Shown: in pieces, positions 29,665 to 37,182 of the stretch
How positions within the stretch are numbered: the stretch's first letter is position 1
Layout: each line of letters opens with the position of its first letter
From: Alistipes senegalensis
GTDB lineage: Bacteria; Bacillota; Clostridia; Oscillospirales; Ruminococcaceae
Assembly: GCA_023665275.1 (NCBI GenBank)
Contig: JAMPEF010000001.1
Coordinates: forward strand, 477,841 to 541,840
DNA length: 64,000 nucleotides
Direction of reading: 5' to 3'
Position numbers and translations under genes: made by a program
Notes under the pieces: model-generated
The model's database searches: none
The model's input: the letters and a program-made list of their open reading frames with translations, nothing else
Told to the model about the DNA's origin: nothing

Positions 29665-29767
29665 TGTCTGTCACTTCCTTTCTTAAATTTCCGCAAATCA
29701 TAAATCCGTTCATTATACAAGCTCCGCCGGAACTGTCACTTCCGGCTATTGTAAGTACTTTTTTCAA
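29654..29767 (-). pseudogene. 37-codon chimeric scar: ThiD start joined to TenI end
   Basis: This short frame reads [16 protein letters not shown], which matches the ThiD N-terminus ([13 protein letters not shown] in thiED). It then reads [21 protein letters not shown], which matches the end of TenI (CIMSGFMTCENPDEYIKQLRNEVAEIEF) with an internal deletion. AAAGGAG precedes its TTG, so the old ribosome binding site is kept. It is best explained as the fusion product of a deletion between a former separate thiD and a second tenI copy. It may still be translated, but no function is expected. Confidence 0.75.
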
Positions 29768-29770
29768 TTA

Positions 29771-30019
29771 TCATGCTCCTTTCTGGTATGGGATAAATTC
29801 TAAATCTTTGTAAACGTCAAACCAAAGTATTCTGACGATTATTCCGGTGCGACAGCCGTGATTTCCGGCAGAATCCCTTGTCATTGAATGTTCTTTTGTC
29901 ACACCCCATAAAACAGCGTTGTATTTAATCGTTCCGCCGTCTTTCAGACGTTCTTTAACTGGCACAAGCAGAATTATCGCAATAATCAGCGGAATAATTA
30001 TTTTAAGTTTTCTCTTCAT
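29771..30019 (-). CDS. Small membrane-anchored hypothetical protein (82 aa)
   Basis: ATG 30019 with AGGTGAG upstream gives MKRKLKIIIPLIIAIILLVPV, a single N-terminal membrane helix. A short extracytoplasmic domain follows (YNAVLWGVTKEHSM, IVRILWFDVYKD). I recall similar one-helix proteins in Ruminococcus-type genomes without known function. A longer frame from 30076 would translate the palindrome at 30040-30065, which I rejected. It is lodged inside the thiamine operon between tenI and the ThiD/TenI scar, probably carried there by the rearrangement. Confidence 0.65.
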   Translation of the reverse strand: MKRKLKIIIPLIIAIILLVPVKERLKDGGTIKYNAVLWGVTKEHSMTRDSAGNHGCRTGIIVRILWFDVYKDLEFIPYQKGA

Positions 30020-30039
30020 TTTACTCACCTGCTCTTTTG

Positions 30040-30065
30040 AAAAATGTTCCACGTGGAACATTTTT
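30040..30065. repeat. 26-bp perfect palindrome, parS-like core
   Basis: The core TGTTCCACGTGGAACA (30045-30060) is flanked by AAAAA and TTTTT, making an uninterrupted 26-bp palindrome. The core resembles ParB-binding parS sites (consensus TGTTTCACGTGAAACA). As RNA it would make a strong hairpin with a U-rich side, so an intercistronic terminator or attenuator in the thi operon is the main alternative. A near twin lies at 32044-32067. Confidence 0.6.
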
Positions 30066-30107
30066 ATATGTTTCACAATTTTTTCCGGAGGAGTTCAGCG
30101 GAATGTA

Positions 30108-30146
30108 CTATGTCATTCTGTCCGTAATTGCGTAAAGACTAAACAC
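30108..30146 (-). pseudogene. Remnant of a ThiE start after tenI
   Basis: Directly after tenI the minus strand reads VFSLYAITDRMT and then a stop. This matches the start of the ThiE part of thiED ([12 protein letters not shown]). The bases between tenI and this remnant also resemble those upstream of thiED. It marks one end of a former tandem duplication of the tenI-thiE junction. Confidence 0.7.
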
Positions 30147-30153
30147 ATCTTTA

Positions 30154-30765
30154 TTAAAATTCAATTTCCGCCACTTCATTTCTTAACTGCTTTATATATT
30201 CATCAGGATTTTCACAAGTCATAAATCCGCTCATTATACAAGCTCCGGAAGCTCCGGCTTCTGCAATAAGATTTATATTATCTGCATTTATTCCGCCTAT
30301 CGCATAAACCGGAATTTTTATCGCATTGCAAACCTGACTTAAAAAGTCAAGTCCACGGGGTGCAAGACCTTTTTTGCAGTCTGTCTCAAAAATATGACCG
30401 GCTATAACATAATCAACGCCCATTTTTTCAGCCTCTACCGCTTCTTCAACAGAATGTACAGAAGCACCCGCAAGATTAATAAAATTCATATCTTTCAGTC
30501 GGATATGCTGTAACATCGGCATTGTCATATGAATATTACTGAACTTATCAAATTTCCTGTACATACTGCATGGTACACCATATCTGTCACTTATGTCAAG
30601 TATATTAAAAGCTGTTTTAACATAATCATCATCTTTGCAATCCTTATCACGAAACATTATCCTGTCGGGTTTTGCAGATGCTATTTTTTCAATCCTTATC
30701 AAAAAATCTTCCTGACAAAGTTTTCTGTCAGTTACGCATATAATCTTAAACATAAATATAGTCAT
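30154..30765 (-). CDS. tenI: TenI-like thiazole tautomerase
   Basis: The 203-residue TIM-barrel protein resembles ThiE (FKIICVTDRKLCQEDF, AGASVHSVEEAVEAEKMGVDYVIAGHIFETDCKKGLAPRGLDFL, VYAIGGI). It lacks the ThiE pyrophosphate loop residues, having MFRDKD where ThiE has QLREK. This fits TenI, which tautomerises the thiazole product of ThiG. The start is uncertain: ATG 30765 or 30753, both inside the 3' end of thiH and without a clear ribosome binding site, so coupling to thiH is likely. Remnants of its 3' end are repeated at 29654-29767. Confidence 0.8.
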   Translation of the reverse strand: MTIFMFKIICVTDRKLCQEDFLIRIEKIASAKPDRIMFRDKDCKDDDYVKTAFNILDISDRYGVPCSMYRKFDKFSNIHMTMPMLQHIRLKDMNFINLAGASVHSVEEAVEAEKMGVDYVIAGHIFETDCKKGLAPRGLDFLSQVCNAIKIPVYAIGGINADNINLIAEAGASGACIMSGFMTCENPDEYIKQLRNEVAEIEF

Positions 30766-32026
30766 TCAATACAGGTTGCAGACCCTCGGCGGACATATCT
30801 TTATACATCTGGCTGAAACTTCTGCTGTCGTTTATTTCAAACTGTTCGTCACCCTGTGCTGAACTGTTCTCCTTTCCGGTGTACTTACTTTCGTGGTCGC
30901 CGATACCGGTGGAGACTCCGGCGGAAACTTTAGTAGCACATATTTTTACAATGCCATTACGGAAACTTTCGCTTTCCCGTGAAGATACCGTGATATTACA
31001 AAACGGAAGAAAAATCCTGTACGCACACAATACCTGACACAACTGTTTTTCGTGGACGTCAAGCGGATTTATTCTGTCATTATTTATAATCGGTCGGAGA
31101 CGTGGACACGATAAGGAAATTTCGGCGTGAGGATATTTCCGTTGCAGATAGTAAACGTGCAATGCACTCGCTAAAGCATCTTTACGGAAATCAGAAAGTC
31201 CAAGCAGTGCCGAACACGCCACACCACGCATACCGCCCATCAATGCACGCTCCTGTGCGTCAACACGATACGGGAATACTCTTTTATGACCCATAAGATG
31301 TAACTGTTCATAACGGACGCTGTCATATGTTTCCTGAAATACCGTGACATAATCAGCACCGCATGCATGCAGATAAGCATATTCATCGGTATTGACGGGA
31401 TATATTTCAAGACCTACCATGCGGAAATACTTCCTTGCCAGCTTGCAAGCCTCACCGATATATTTAACTCCACTTGCTGAACGGCTCTCCCCTGTAAGTA
31501 TCAGAATTTCTTCCATACCACTATCGGCGATGACTTTCATTTCCTTTTCAATCTGTTCAGTATTGAGTTTCATTCGCTTTATATCGTTGTAGCAGTTAAA
31601 ACCACAATACACACAGTAATTTTCACAATAGTTAGCTATATATAACGGTGTAAAAAGATATACAGTATTCCCGAAATGTTTTCTTGTTTCAAGACGTGCT
31701 TTTTCTGCCATTTCCTCAAGAAAAGATTCAGCTGACGGCGACAGCAAGGCTTTTAAATCCTCAACAGTACATCTTTCATGCTGTAATGCCTTGCGAACGT
31801 CTTCCGGAGTATATATATTATAATCATAGTTATTTATTGCTGATATTATCTTGTCAAATATATTGGAATTGATTTTTTCCATGCCGTCCATGTAGTCCAT
31901 ATGATTTGTACGCACTGCTGGATTATTTTCAAGTTCATGCTTTTTTTTCAACGCACTTTCAGAAAGTTTATCCGAATCAATAAAATAATTATTTTCCATA
32001 TTATTTAAATTTTCACCACATTTCAT
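30746..32026 (-). CDS. thiH: 2-iminoacetate synthase ThiH
   Basis: ThiH is a radical-SAM enzyme that splits tyrosine to dehydroglycine for thiazole assembly under anaerobic conditions, as opposed to the oxygen-dependent ThiO. The CxxxCxxC cluster is CENYCVYC, and GESRSASGVKYIGEA and SCPRLRP are family segments. About 426 residues from 32026; an in-frame ATG at 31999 (MENNYF) is an alternative, and neither has a good Shine-Dalgarno. A 24-bp palindrome lies between it and thiG upstream, and it overlaps tenI downstream. Confidence 0.9.
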   Translation of the reverse strand: MKCGENLNNMENNYFIDSDKLSESALKKKHELENNPAVRTNHMDYMDGMEKINSNIFDKIISAINNYDYNIYTPEDVRKALQHERCTVEDLKALLSPSAESFLEEMAEKARLETRKHFGNTVYLFTPLYIANYCENYCVYCGFNCYNDIKRMKLNTEQIEKEMKVIADSGMEEILILTGESRSASGVKYIGEACKLARKYFRMVGLEIYPVNTDEYAYLHACGADYVTVFQETYDSVRYEQLHLMGHKRVFPYRVDAQERALMGGMRGVACSALLGLSDFRKDALASALHVYYLQRKYPHAEISLSCPRLRPIINNDRINPLDVHEKQLCQVLCAYRIFLPFCNITVSSRESESFRNGIVKICATKVSAGVSTGIGDHESKYTGKENSSAQGDEQFEINDSRSFSQMYKDMSAEGLQPVLNDYIYV

Positions 32027-32043
32027 AGATATTGTTTTTCTGA

Positions 32044-32067
32044 AAAATGTTCCATATGGAACATTTT
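32044..32067. repeat. 24-bp palindrome, twin of the parS-like repeat
   Basis: The core TGTTCCATATGGAACA (32048-32063) has AAAA and TTTT arms. It differs from the element at 30040-30065 only in the central bases (AT in place of CG), and both are preceded by the same TG. The changed centre argues against a functional parS. It lies between thiG and thiH, where an RNA hairpin could reduce read-through. Confidence 0.55.
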
Positions 32068-32108
32068 AATAAATTCTCATAATTTTTAATAATTATTAAA
32101 TAAATTAA

Positions 32109-32876
32109 TTAATCGTGCAGAAATCCCGTCAGAGTATCGCTTGCCGACGCTCCACGTGTAAGAACTCTTCCCAGTCCGGAAAGATAAGCCTTTCTGCCAG
32201 CCTGCACAGCCTGTTTGAAAGCCTCCGCCATAGCCGACAAATCTCCAGCGGTAGCAAGTGCAGTGTTGCACATTACGGCGGAAGCACCCATTTCCATAGC
32301 CTCACACGCCTGAGACGGTCTGCCTATTCCGGCATCAACTATTATCGGTAAGTCTATTTCATCAATTAAAATCTGTATGAAATCTTTAGTAGCAAGTCCC
32401 TTGTTTGAACCTATCGGCGATGCTAACGGCATTACGGCAGACGCTCCGGCGTTTACGAGGTCACGGGCGGTGTACAAATCAGGATACATATACGGCATGA
32501 CCACAAATCCCTCCTTGGCAAGAATTTCAGTAGCCTTTACAGTTTCGACATTATCCGGCAGAAGATATTTACTGTCACGCATAATTTCTATCTTGACAAA
32601 ATCCCCACAACCTAACTCACGGGCAAGACGTGCTATTCTTACTGCTTCGTCGGCATTTCTTGCTCCGGAAGTATTCGGCAACAATGTTATATTTTCCGGT
32701 ATATAGTCAAGAATGTTTTCGTGTTCTTTAGAGTTTGCACGACGTACAGCAAGAGTTATTATTTCTGCACCGGCGTACTTCACGGCGGATTCAATCAGAT
32801 TAAGAGAATATTTCCCCGAACCTAATATAAATCTTGAATTAAATTCACGTCCGCCTATTATAAGTTTATCTTCCAT
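32109..32876 (-). CDS. thiG: Thiazole synthase ThiG
   Basis: ThiG builds the thiazole phosphate of thiamine from DXP, ThiS-thiocarboxylate and dehydroglycine. The 255-residue TIM barrel shows [15 protein letters not shown] near the lysine/arginine active region, [35 protein letters not shown] and [27 protein letters not shown] ribosome binding site precedes ATG 32876, 12 bp after thiF. Confidence 0.96.
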   Translation of the reverse strand: MEDKLIIGGREFNSRFILGSGKYSLNLIESAVKYAGAEIITLAVRRANSKEHENILDYIPENITLLPNTSGARNADEAVRIARLARELGCGDFVKIEIMRDSKYLLPDNVETVKATEILAKEGFVVMPYMYPDLYTARDLVNAGASAVMPLASPIGSNKGLATKDFIQILIDEIDLPIIVDAGIGRPSQACEAMEMGASAVMCNTALATAGDLSAMAEAFKQAVQAGRKAYLSGLGRVLTRGASASDTLTGFLHD

Positions 32877-32888
32877 AAAAAATCTCCT

Positions 32889-33524
32889 TTAAACATTTAA
32901 TTCTCCGGCAATAATCCGGAGTATCATATTTGCCTGATGTCCGGCACATACCATTACACGTGACGAAAAAAGCCCTATATCGTCGGAAACTTCACTTACA
33001 CCGTCACCGCACAAATAGAAATTCTTCATGACACGACGGGTAGTTATAGTGTTAGCTGAACAAAGTCCAGCCATTCCCGAACCGCCTACTATATACTTTT
33101 CCGGAAAGTTTTCAAGAATACTGTTGACAAGTACAGCCTTTGCCTCAGGATTGTCGAAAGCCTCACAAATAATGTTATCATCTTTAAGAATTTCAGGTAT
33201 ATTCTTTTCGTCAAGTTTTATAAGTTCCGGAATTACTTCACAATAAGGATTTATGGCTTTAAGATTTGCCGTCATGGCGGTAATCTTGTATATTCCTACC
33301 TGCTCCGCCGAATACTGCTGACGGTTAAGGTTTGAAACGTCCACCCTGTCGAAATCCATTATATGAAGTCTTCCTACTCCGGCACGTGCCAACGCTATGG
33401 CAATATTAGAACCAAGCCCGCCAAGTCCGCACACTGCAACCCTTGCGGAAAATATTTTTTTCTGCAAATCAGCCCCGTGACGTTCCGCAAGAGCTTTATA
33501 CATTTCCTGTTCAGTCGGTATCAC
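32889..33524 (-). CDS. thiF: ThiF-type adenylyltransferase
   Basis: ThiF activates the C-terminus of ThiS by adenylation. The 211-residue E1-like protein has the nucleotide-binding GLGGLGSNIAIALARAG, the DFDRVDVSNLNRQQY motif and EAFDNPEAK. It is the short form and lacks the paired zinc-binding CxxC motifs of E. coli ThiF. It starts at GTG 33524, four bases from the end of thiS, with AGGTGG upstream inside thiS as ribosome binding site. Confidence 0.9.
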   Translation of the reverse strand: MIPTEQEMYKALAERHGADLQKKIFSARVAVCGLGGLGSNIAIALARAGVGRLHIMDFDRVDVSNLNRQQYSAEQVGIYKITAMTANLKAINPYCEVIPELIKLDEKNIPEILKDDNIICEAFDNPEAKAVLVNSILENFPEKYIVGGSGMAGLCSANTITTRRVMKNFYLCGDGVSEVSDDIGLFSSRVMVCAGHQANMILRIIAGELNV

Positions 33525-33527
33525 GAA

Positions 33528-33719
33528 TCAGCCACCACCTACAAAACGTACTATTTCCAGCTTATCGCCGTCCGAAACAACAGTATTATCATATTCCGAT
33601 TTCGGTACTATATTCTCGTTGAGTTCCACTGCTACACGTTTTCCGTTATACTCCAGAATGTCAAGCAGTTCTGAAATATTCCCCGAAAAATCAAGTTTTT
33701 CACCGTTTACTGTTATCAT
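33528..33719 (-). CDS. thiS: Sulfur carrier protein ThiS
   Basis: This 63-residue ubiquitin-like protein begins MITVNGEKLDF and ends in GGG, the C-terminus that is adenylated by ThiF and thiocarboxylated. AGGAGGG lies 6 bases before ATG 33719. It is the first true thiamine gene of the operon, but an hsdS gene lies between it and the TPP riboswitch. Confidence 0.93.
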   Translation of the reverse strand: MITVNGEKLDFSGNISELLDILEYNGKRVAVELNENIVPKSEYDNTVVSDGDKLEIVRFVGGG

Positions 33720-33737
33720 TTTATCCCTCCTGAAAAA

Positions 33738-35015
33738 TCAAAGTTCTTTCTTCCCTGTCACATATTCAAAGATAAGTGACTTTTTATATTCTTCTATGGT
33801 TTCAATCTGCTGTTTCTTTTCAGAAATAATTTTATCAATTTCTGTGCATTTTTCATCAAGATAATCTGCTATTGCTTTTTGCTCCTCAATTGGTGGATAA
33901 GTCATTAATAAATTAATAATAAAATCTGTGTTTGCTCTTGGCATTTTTACACCATATGTTGAAGCATTTACTATTTTTATAAATCTGTCACTTAACATAA
34001 AATATCTTAAAAATCTATTATCACCATTAAATGAGCAAAATTGCAGAAATTCTCCAGTACAAAAACAATTGTAAGGTGCTATAATTACTTTAGCGAGATA
34101 TGGTCTTAATTTATTAAACATAATATCACCTGCGTGACATACACTTTGAATTGAATCTTCATATTCACTTGATGTTTCTAACAATGTATCAGAATATGAC
34201 ATTACATTTTCTAAACCAATGTAAATATCCTGATTTGATTTAAATAAACCTTTTTCATTTCTTTGTACTGTAATATATTTCAGTTTTTTCACTTCCCAGT
34301 GTTCTGGAATATCCCCCACCCACTCAACACCGGAATCTTTCATTTTTACATTGTTATTCAAGCCTTTTGTCACTGTTTCAGTAATAAGAGATTTTTTATA
34401 CTCCTTAAGTGTTTCTATCTGTTTTTTAAGTCCTTCTATAATAGCGTCTATGTGTTCGCATTTTTCGTCAAGGTAGGCAGAAATTTTTTTCTGCTCCTCA
34501 ATTGGCGGAAGTGGAATAATAAAGTTATATATTTTTTCTTGTGACATTGTAGGAATTACAGAACCAAATACAGCCAATTCAGATTGAATTTTTATAATTT
34601 TTGTCTGCAATATATATGAAAATAGTTTATTATTTATTTTTATATTCTTAAATACAACTAACTGTGGATTTATTGTTGCTTCTTTTGGTAAATTTGTAAC
34701 ATATGCTGATTTGCCATAAGTTGACCCTGTTTTTACAAATAATACATCACCATTATTTATTTTAATTTCTGGACTTTCTTCATACTTTTTCCAGTTTAAA
34801 TATGTACATTTAGTATAGTCCATTTTCATATTGTTCAAGTTTGAGGGACTAAGAGTGATTGCACCTTCTTCTTCACCATCAACTAAATCTTTTTCGGTAT
34901 AACCTCTAAATCCTATTCTGCCAAAAATATCTGAGACATATTTTATTTTTGAAATTTTATATTCCTTAGGAATTTCGCCTATCCACTTAATACCGCTGTC
35001 TTTCATTTTTCTCAA
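33738..35015 (-). CDS. hsdS: Type I restriction specificity subunit HsdS (copy 3) inside the TPP-controlled operon
   Basis: The 425-residue protein has two target recognition domains with matching ends: MKDSGIKWIGEIPKEYK and MKDSGVEWVGDIPEHWE begin the halves. The helical blocks PPIEEQKKISAYLDEKCEHID and PPIEEQKAIADYLDEKCTEID close them. It shares these with the half-size copy 4 but not with copies 1 and 2. TTG 35015 with GGAGGTG five bases upstream is the likely start; ATG 35006 is the alternative. It lies immediately after the riboswitch terminator and 18 bp before thiS, so its expression should fall when thiamine pyrophosphate is plentiful. No hsdM or hsdR is nearby. Confidence 0.92.
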   Translation of the reverse strand: MRKMKDSGIKWIGEIPKEYKISKIKYVSDIFGRIGFRGYTEKDLVDGEEEGAITLSPSNLNNMKMDYTKCTYLNWKKYEESPEIKINNGDVLFVKTGSTYGKSAYVTNLPKEATINPQLVVFKNIKINNKLFSYILQTKIIKIQSELAVFGSVIPTMSQEKIYNFIIPLPPIEEQKKISAYLDEKCEHIDAIIEGLKKQIETLKEYKKSLITETVTKGLNNNVKMKDSGVEWVGDIPEHWEVKKLKYITVQRNEKGLFKSNQDIYIGLENVMSYSDTLLETSSEYEDSIQSVCHAGDIMFNKLRPYLAKVIIAPYNCFCTGEFLQFCSFNGDNRFLRYFMLSDRFIKIVNASTYGVKMPRANTDFIINLLMTYPPIEEQKAIADYLDEKCTEIDKIISEKKQQIETIEEYKKSLIFEYVTGKKEL

Positions 35016-35027
35016 AATATCACCTCC

Positions 35028-35066
35028 AAAAAAGCAAGGGAAACTACAAATAAATGCAGTTCCCCT
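35028..35066 (-). terminator. Riboswitch-controlled terminator
   Basis: On the minus strand AGGGGAACT and AGTTTCCCT form a hairpin (one mismatch) followed by TTTTTT. It sits between the TPP aptamer and the hsdS start, the position expected for TPP-dependent premature termination. Confidence 0.75.
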
Positions 35067-35077
35067 ATAAAAATCTA

Positions 35078-35164
35078 AGGTCTTCCTGCACCGGTATTAT
35101 CCGTATCAGGTTCAAAGGGTCGGAGTGCAAAACTCCCTCTCAGCGTGTCTGCACGCTCCCCCGA
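35078..35164 (-). ncRNA. TPP riboswitch aptamer (THI element)
   Basis: The minus strand carries the conserved cores CTGAGAGGGAG and, after a short arm, GACCCTTTGAACCTGAT followed by GGATAATACCGG and GCAGGAAG. This is the standard TPP-binding aptamer. A terminator follows before hsdS, so TPP binding should shut down the hsdS-thiSFGH-tenI-thiED-thiC transcript. The aptamer begins about 10 bp after the metG stop codon, leaving no intergenic room for its own promoter. Confidence 0.95.
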
Positions 35165-35174
35165 CTTGTTGTAT

Positions 35175-37169
35175 TTAATTTTCAAACTGGCTTTCATGAC
35201 GTGTAAAGAAGTCTGTACGTGGTGGTAAGAATTTAAGTTTATGATTTTCGTTCGTAAAGTATGTCAGCGGTTTAAGAATAGTTTCCCATGACCATATTTT
35301 TTCATCTACCTGTAAATATTCACGGAGTTTTTCTGTGCCGAAAGGTGCTAATGGGTGCAGAAGTACACCGGCAATTCTAATCATATAAAACAGATTCGCA
35401 AGTGCCTGTGAAAGATTTTCCTTGTCTTCAGCATCTGCGGTGATGTTCTTTGACATATATTTACTGCCGTTTCTGATATAGCTATCAAGAACATACGCAC
35501 ACTGGTGGAACGCAAATTTAGACATATGGCGTTCAAATTCGAGTACGGCTTTTTCTGCCTCCTTAATGAATTTTTCCTCCGGTGCAACCGATGGCATAAC
35601 TCCGTCAAATTCTTTCTGTGTGGTATAGAAAGCTGTACGAATCATTCTATTGAAGACATTCGATAATAACAGTCCGTCTTTTACAACAGGGTCGCTGTCC
35701 TCCGGTTTTGCAAGCGGATTATATGGCTTAGGCATAAAACTTACTGAACGCTGTCCGAGACCAAGACCCAGCCAGTGCATACGGAGCTGTTCAGGTGTAT
35801 AGTGATTTAATAAATCGTCTGCCATAGGTGGCTTTACATCGCCGGAACTTGATGCCTTTTTGTCAAGGAAAAGTATATGATGATTTGCAACAATAATCGG
35901 CATCTGTAACTCACCGTCAGGAATATCAGAAGTTTTTTCAACGTTTTCTTGCTGTGCAATCCACATAGCAGGTTCGGCGATACCATAGAAATAAATATTA
36001 TCCTGTCCGATAAACTGATATATTTTAGCGTCCTTACTGCACCAGTAGTTTTTCCATTCGTCACGGTTGCGACCGGATTTTTCAAGATAAGTCTGTGTAA
36101 ATGATATAGGAGCCCATAAGGATTCAGGCCATACCCATACGGTGAGACCCTCTGCACCGTCCATGACCGGAGCAGGTACACCCCACTCAATATTTCCTGT
36201 AAGGCGGAACGGCACAAGAGTTTTTCCGGTACGGTATCTTATACCGTTCTCCGTGAGAATCTTGCAAGCCTCATCACAATCGGATAGTTTTTCAAATTCT
36301 ATAGTAAATGACGGCTTTTTCTTTTCCTCAATATACGTATGTTCCGGCATGGTGGTTTTAAGTTCGTTATATTTTTCCTCAAACTCACGCTTTACGTAAA
36401 TAACCGGCGGTTTAAGAAATTCAGAAATAGTTTTCCATACAACAGGGCGGATTGATTTATCTTTTTTCATATCCTCAACCCATTCCTGTAAGAGTTTTTC
36501 ATAGTCACGGAGCTTGAAATACCAGTTTGTGACGGGCTTCATAGATGGCTTTTCACCCGTGAGGGTACTTACCGGATTTATAAGATTTTCCGGCATATAC
36601 TGGTGACCTAAATCGCACTCGTCGGCGTAACCCTTTTCAGAAGTACAACCCTCAACCGGACATTTTCCTATAACCTGTCTGCCATTCAGGAAAACACCTG
36701 CTTTTTCATCGAAAAACTGCATAGTGGTTATCTTGTCAAGCTGTCCCTTTTTATAAAGAGAACTTATAAACCAGTCTGTGACTTCCGCATGAATTTCCTT
36801 TGAACGTCCTAAACCTGACGCACCGAACAAATCCGGTGATATACCGTAAGCGTCAAGAGTTTCTTTCTGCTTGTCGTGATTTTTCTGTACAAATTCTTCC
36901 AGTGTGCCGGAAAATTCACCCTTATCAACCTTAACTCTCCAGCCCTCCGCAATGGGTGAGCCGTAACAATCCGTACCACCTACAAATATAACATTTTCCT
37001 TGCCTATGCGGTCACGGAGGAAACGGGCGAATGTATCCGCAAAAACGAACATTCCGCCGACGTGTCCGAAATGAAGTTCCTTGTTACCGTATGGCATACC
37101 TCCTGTAATGACCGCTCTTTTCGGAAATTCCGGACGTGGTATAACAAAATCCTTTTTATTTTCTGACAT
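35175..37169 (-). CDS. metG: Methionyl-tRNA synthetase, divergent KMSKS loop
   Basis: This class I synthetase should charge tRNA-Met. The HIGH region is present as PYGNKELHFGHVGG. The insertion with cysteine residues (GKCPVEGCTSEKGYADECDLG) and the FIGQDNIYFYGI and WVWPESLWAPIS segments match MetRS. The KMSKS loop reads DKKASSSG, so the second lysine is replaced. There is no C-terminal tRNA-binding (Tbd) domain. At 664 residues it begins 13 bp after gltX. It could be the sole MetRS with a variant loop or a specialised paralogue; other copies cannot be seen in this window. Confidence 0.85.
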   Translation of the reverse strand: MSENKKDFVIPRPEFPKRAVITGGMPYGNKELHFGHVGGMFVFADTFARFLRDRIGKENVIFVGGTDCYGSPIAEGWRVKVDKGEFSGTLEEFVQKNHDKQKETLDAYGISPDLFGASGLGRSKEIHAEVTDWFISSLYKKGQLDKITTMQFFDEKAGVFLNGRQVIGKCPVEGCTSEKGYADECDLGHQYMPENLINPVSTLTGEKPSMKPVTNWYFKLRDYEKLLQEWVEDMKKDKSIRPVVWKTISEFLKPPVIYVKREFEEKYNELKTTMPEHTYIEEKKKPSFTIEFEKLSDCDEACKILTENGIRYRTGKTLVPFRLTGNIEWGVPAPVMDGAEGLTVWVWPESLWAPISFTQTYLEKSGRNRDEWKNYWCSKDAKIYQFIGQDNIYFYGIAEPAMWIAQQENVEKTSDIPDGELQMPIIVANHHILFLDKKASSSGDVKPPMADDLLNHYTPEQLRMHWLGLGLGQRSVSFMPKPYNPLAKPEDSDPVVKDGLLLSNVFNRMIRTAFYTTQKEFDGVMPSVAPEEKFIKEAEKAVLEFERHMSKFAFHQCAYVLDSYIRNGSKYMSKNITADAEDKENLSQALANLFYMIRIAGVLLHPLAPFGTEKLREYLQVDEKIWSWETILKPLTYFTNENHKLKFLPPRTDFFTRHESQFEN

Positions 37170-37182
37170 ATTAAATTACCTC

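Noticed and set aside
30020..30076. N-terminal extension containing FHVEHF on the small membrane protein
   Set aside because: These residues are just the translated palindrome. A ribosome binding site supports ATG 30019.
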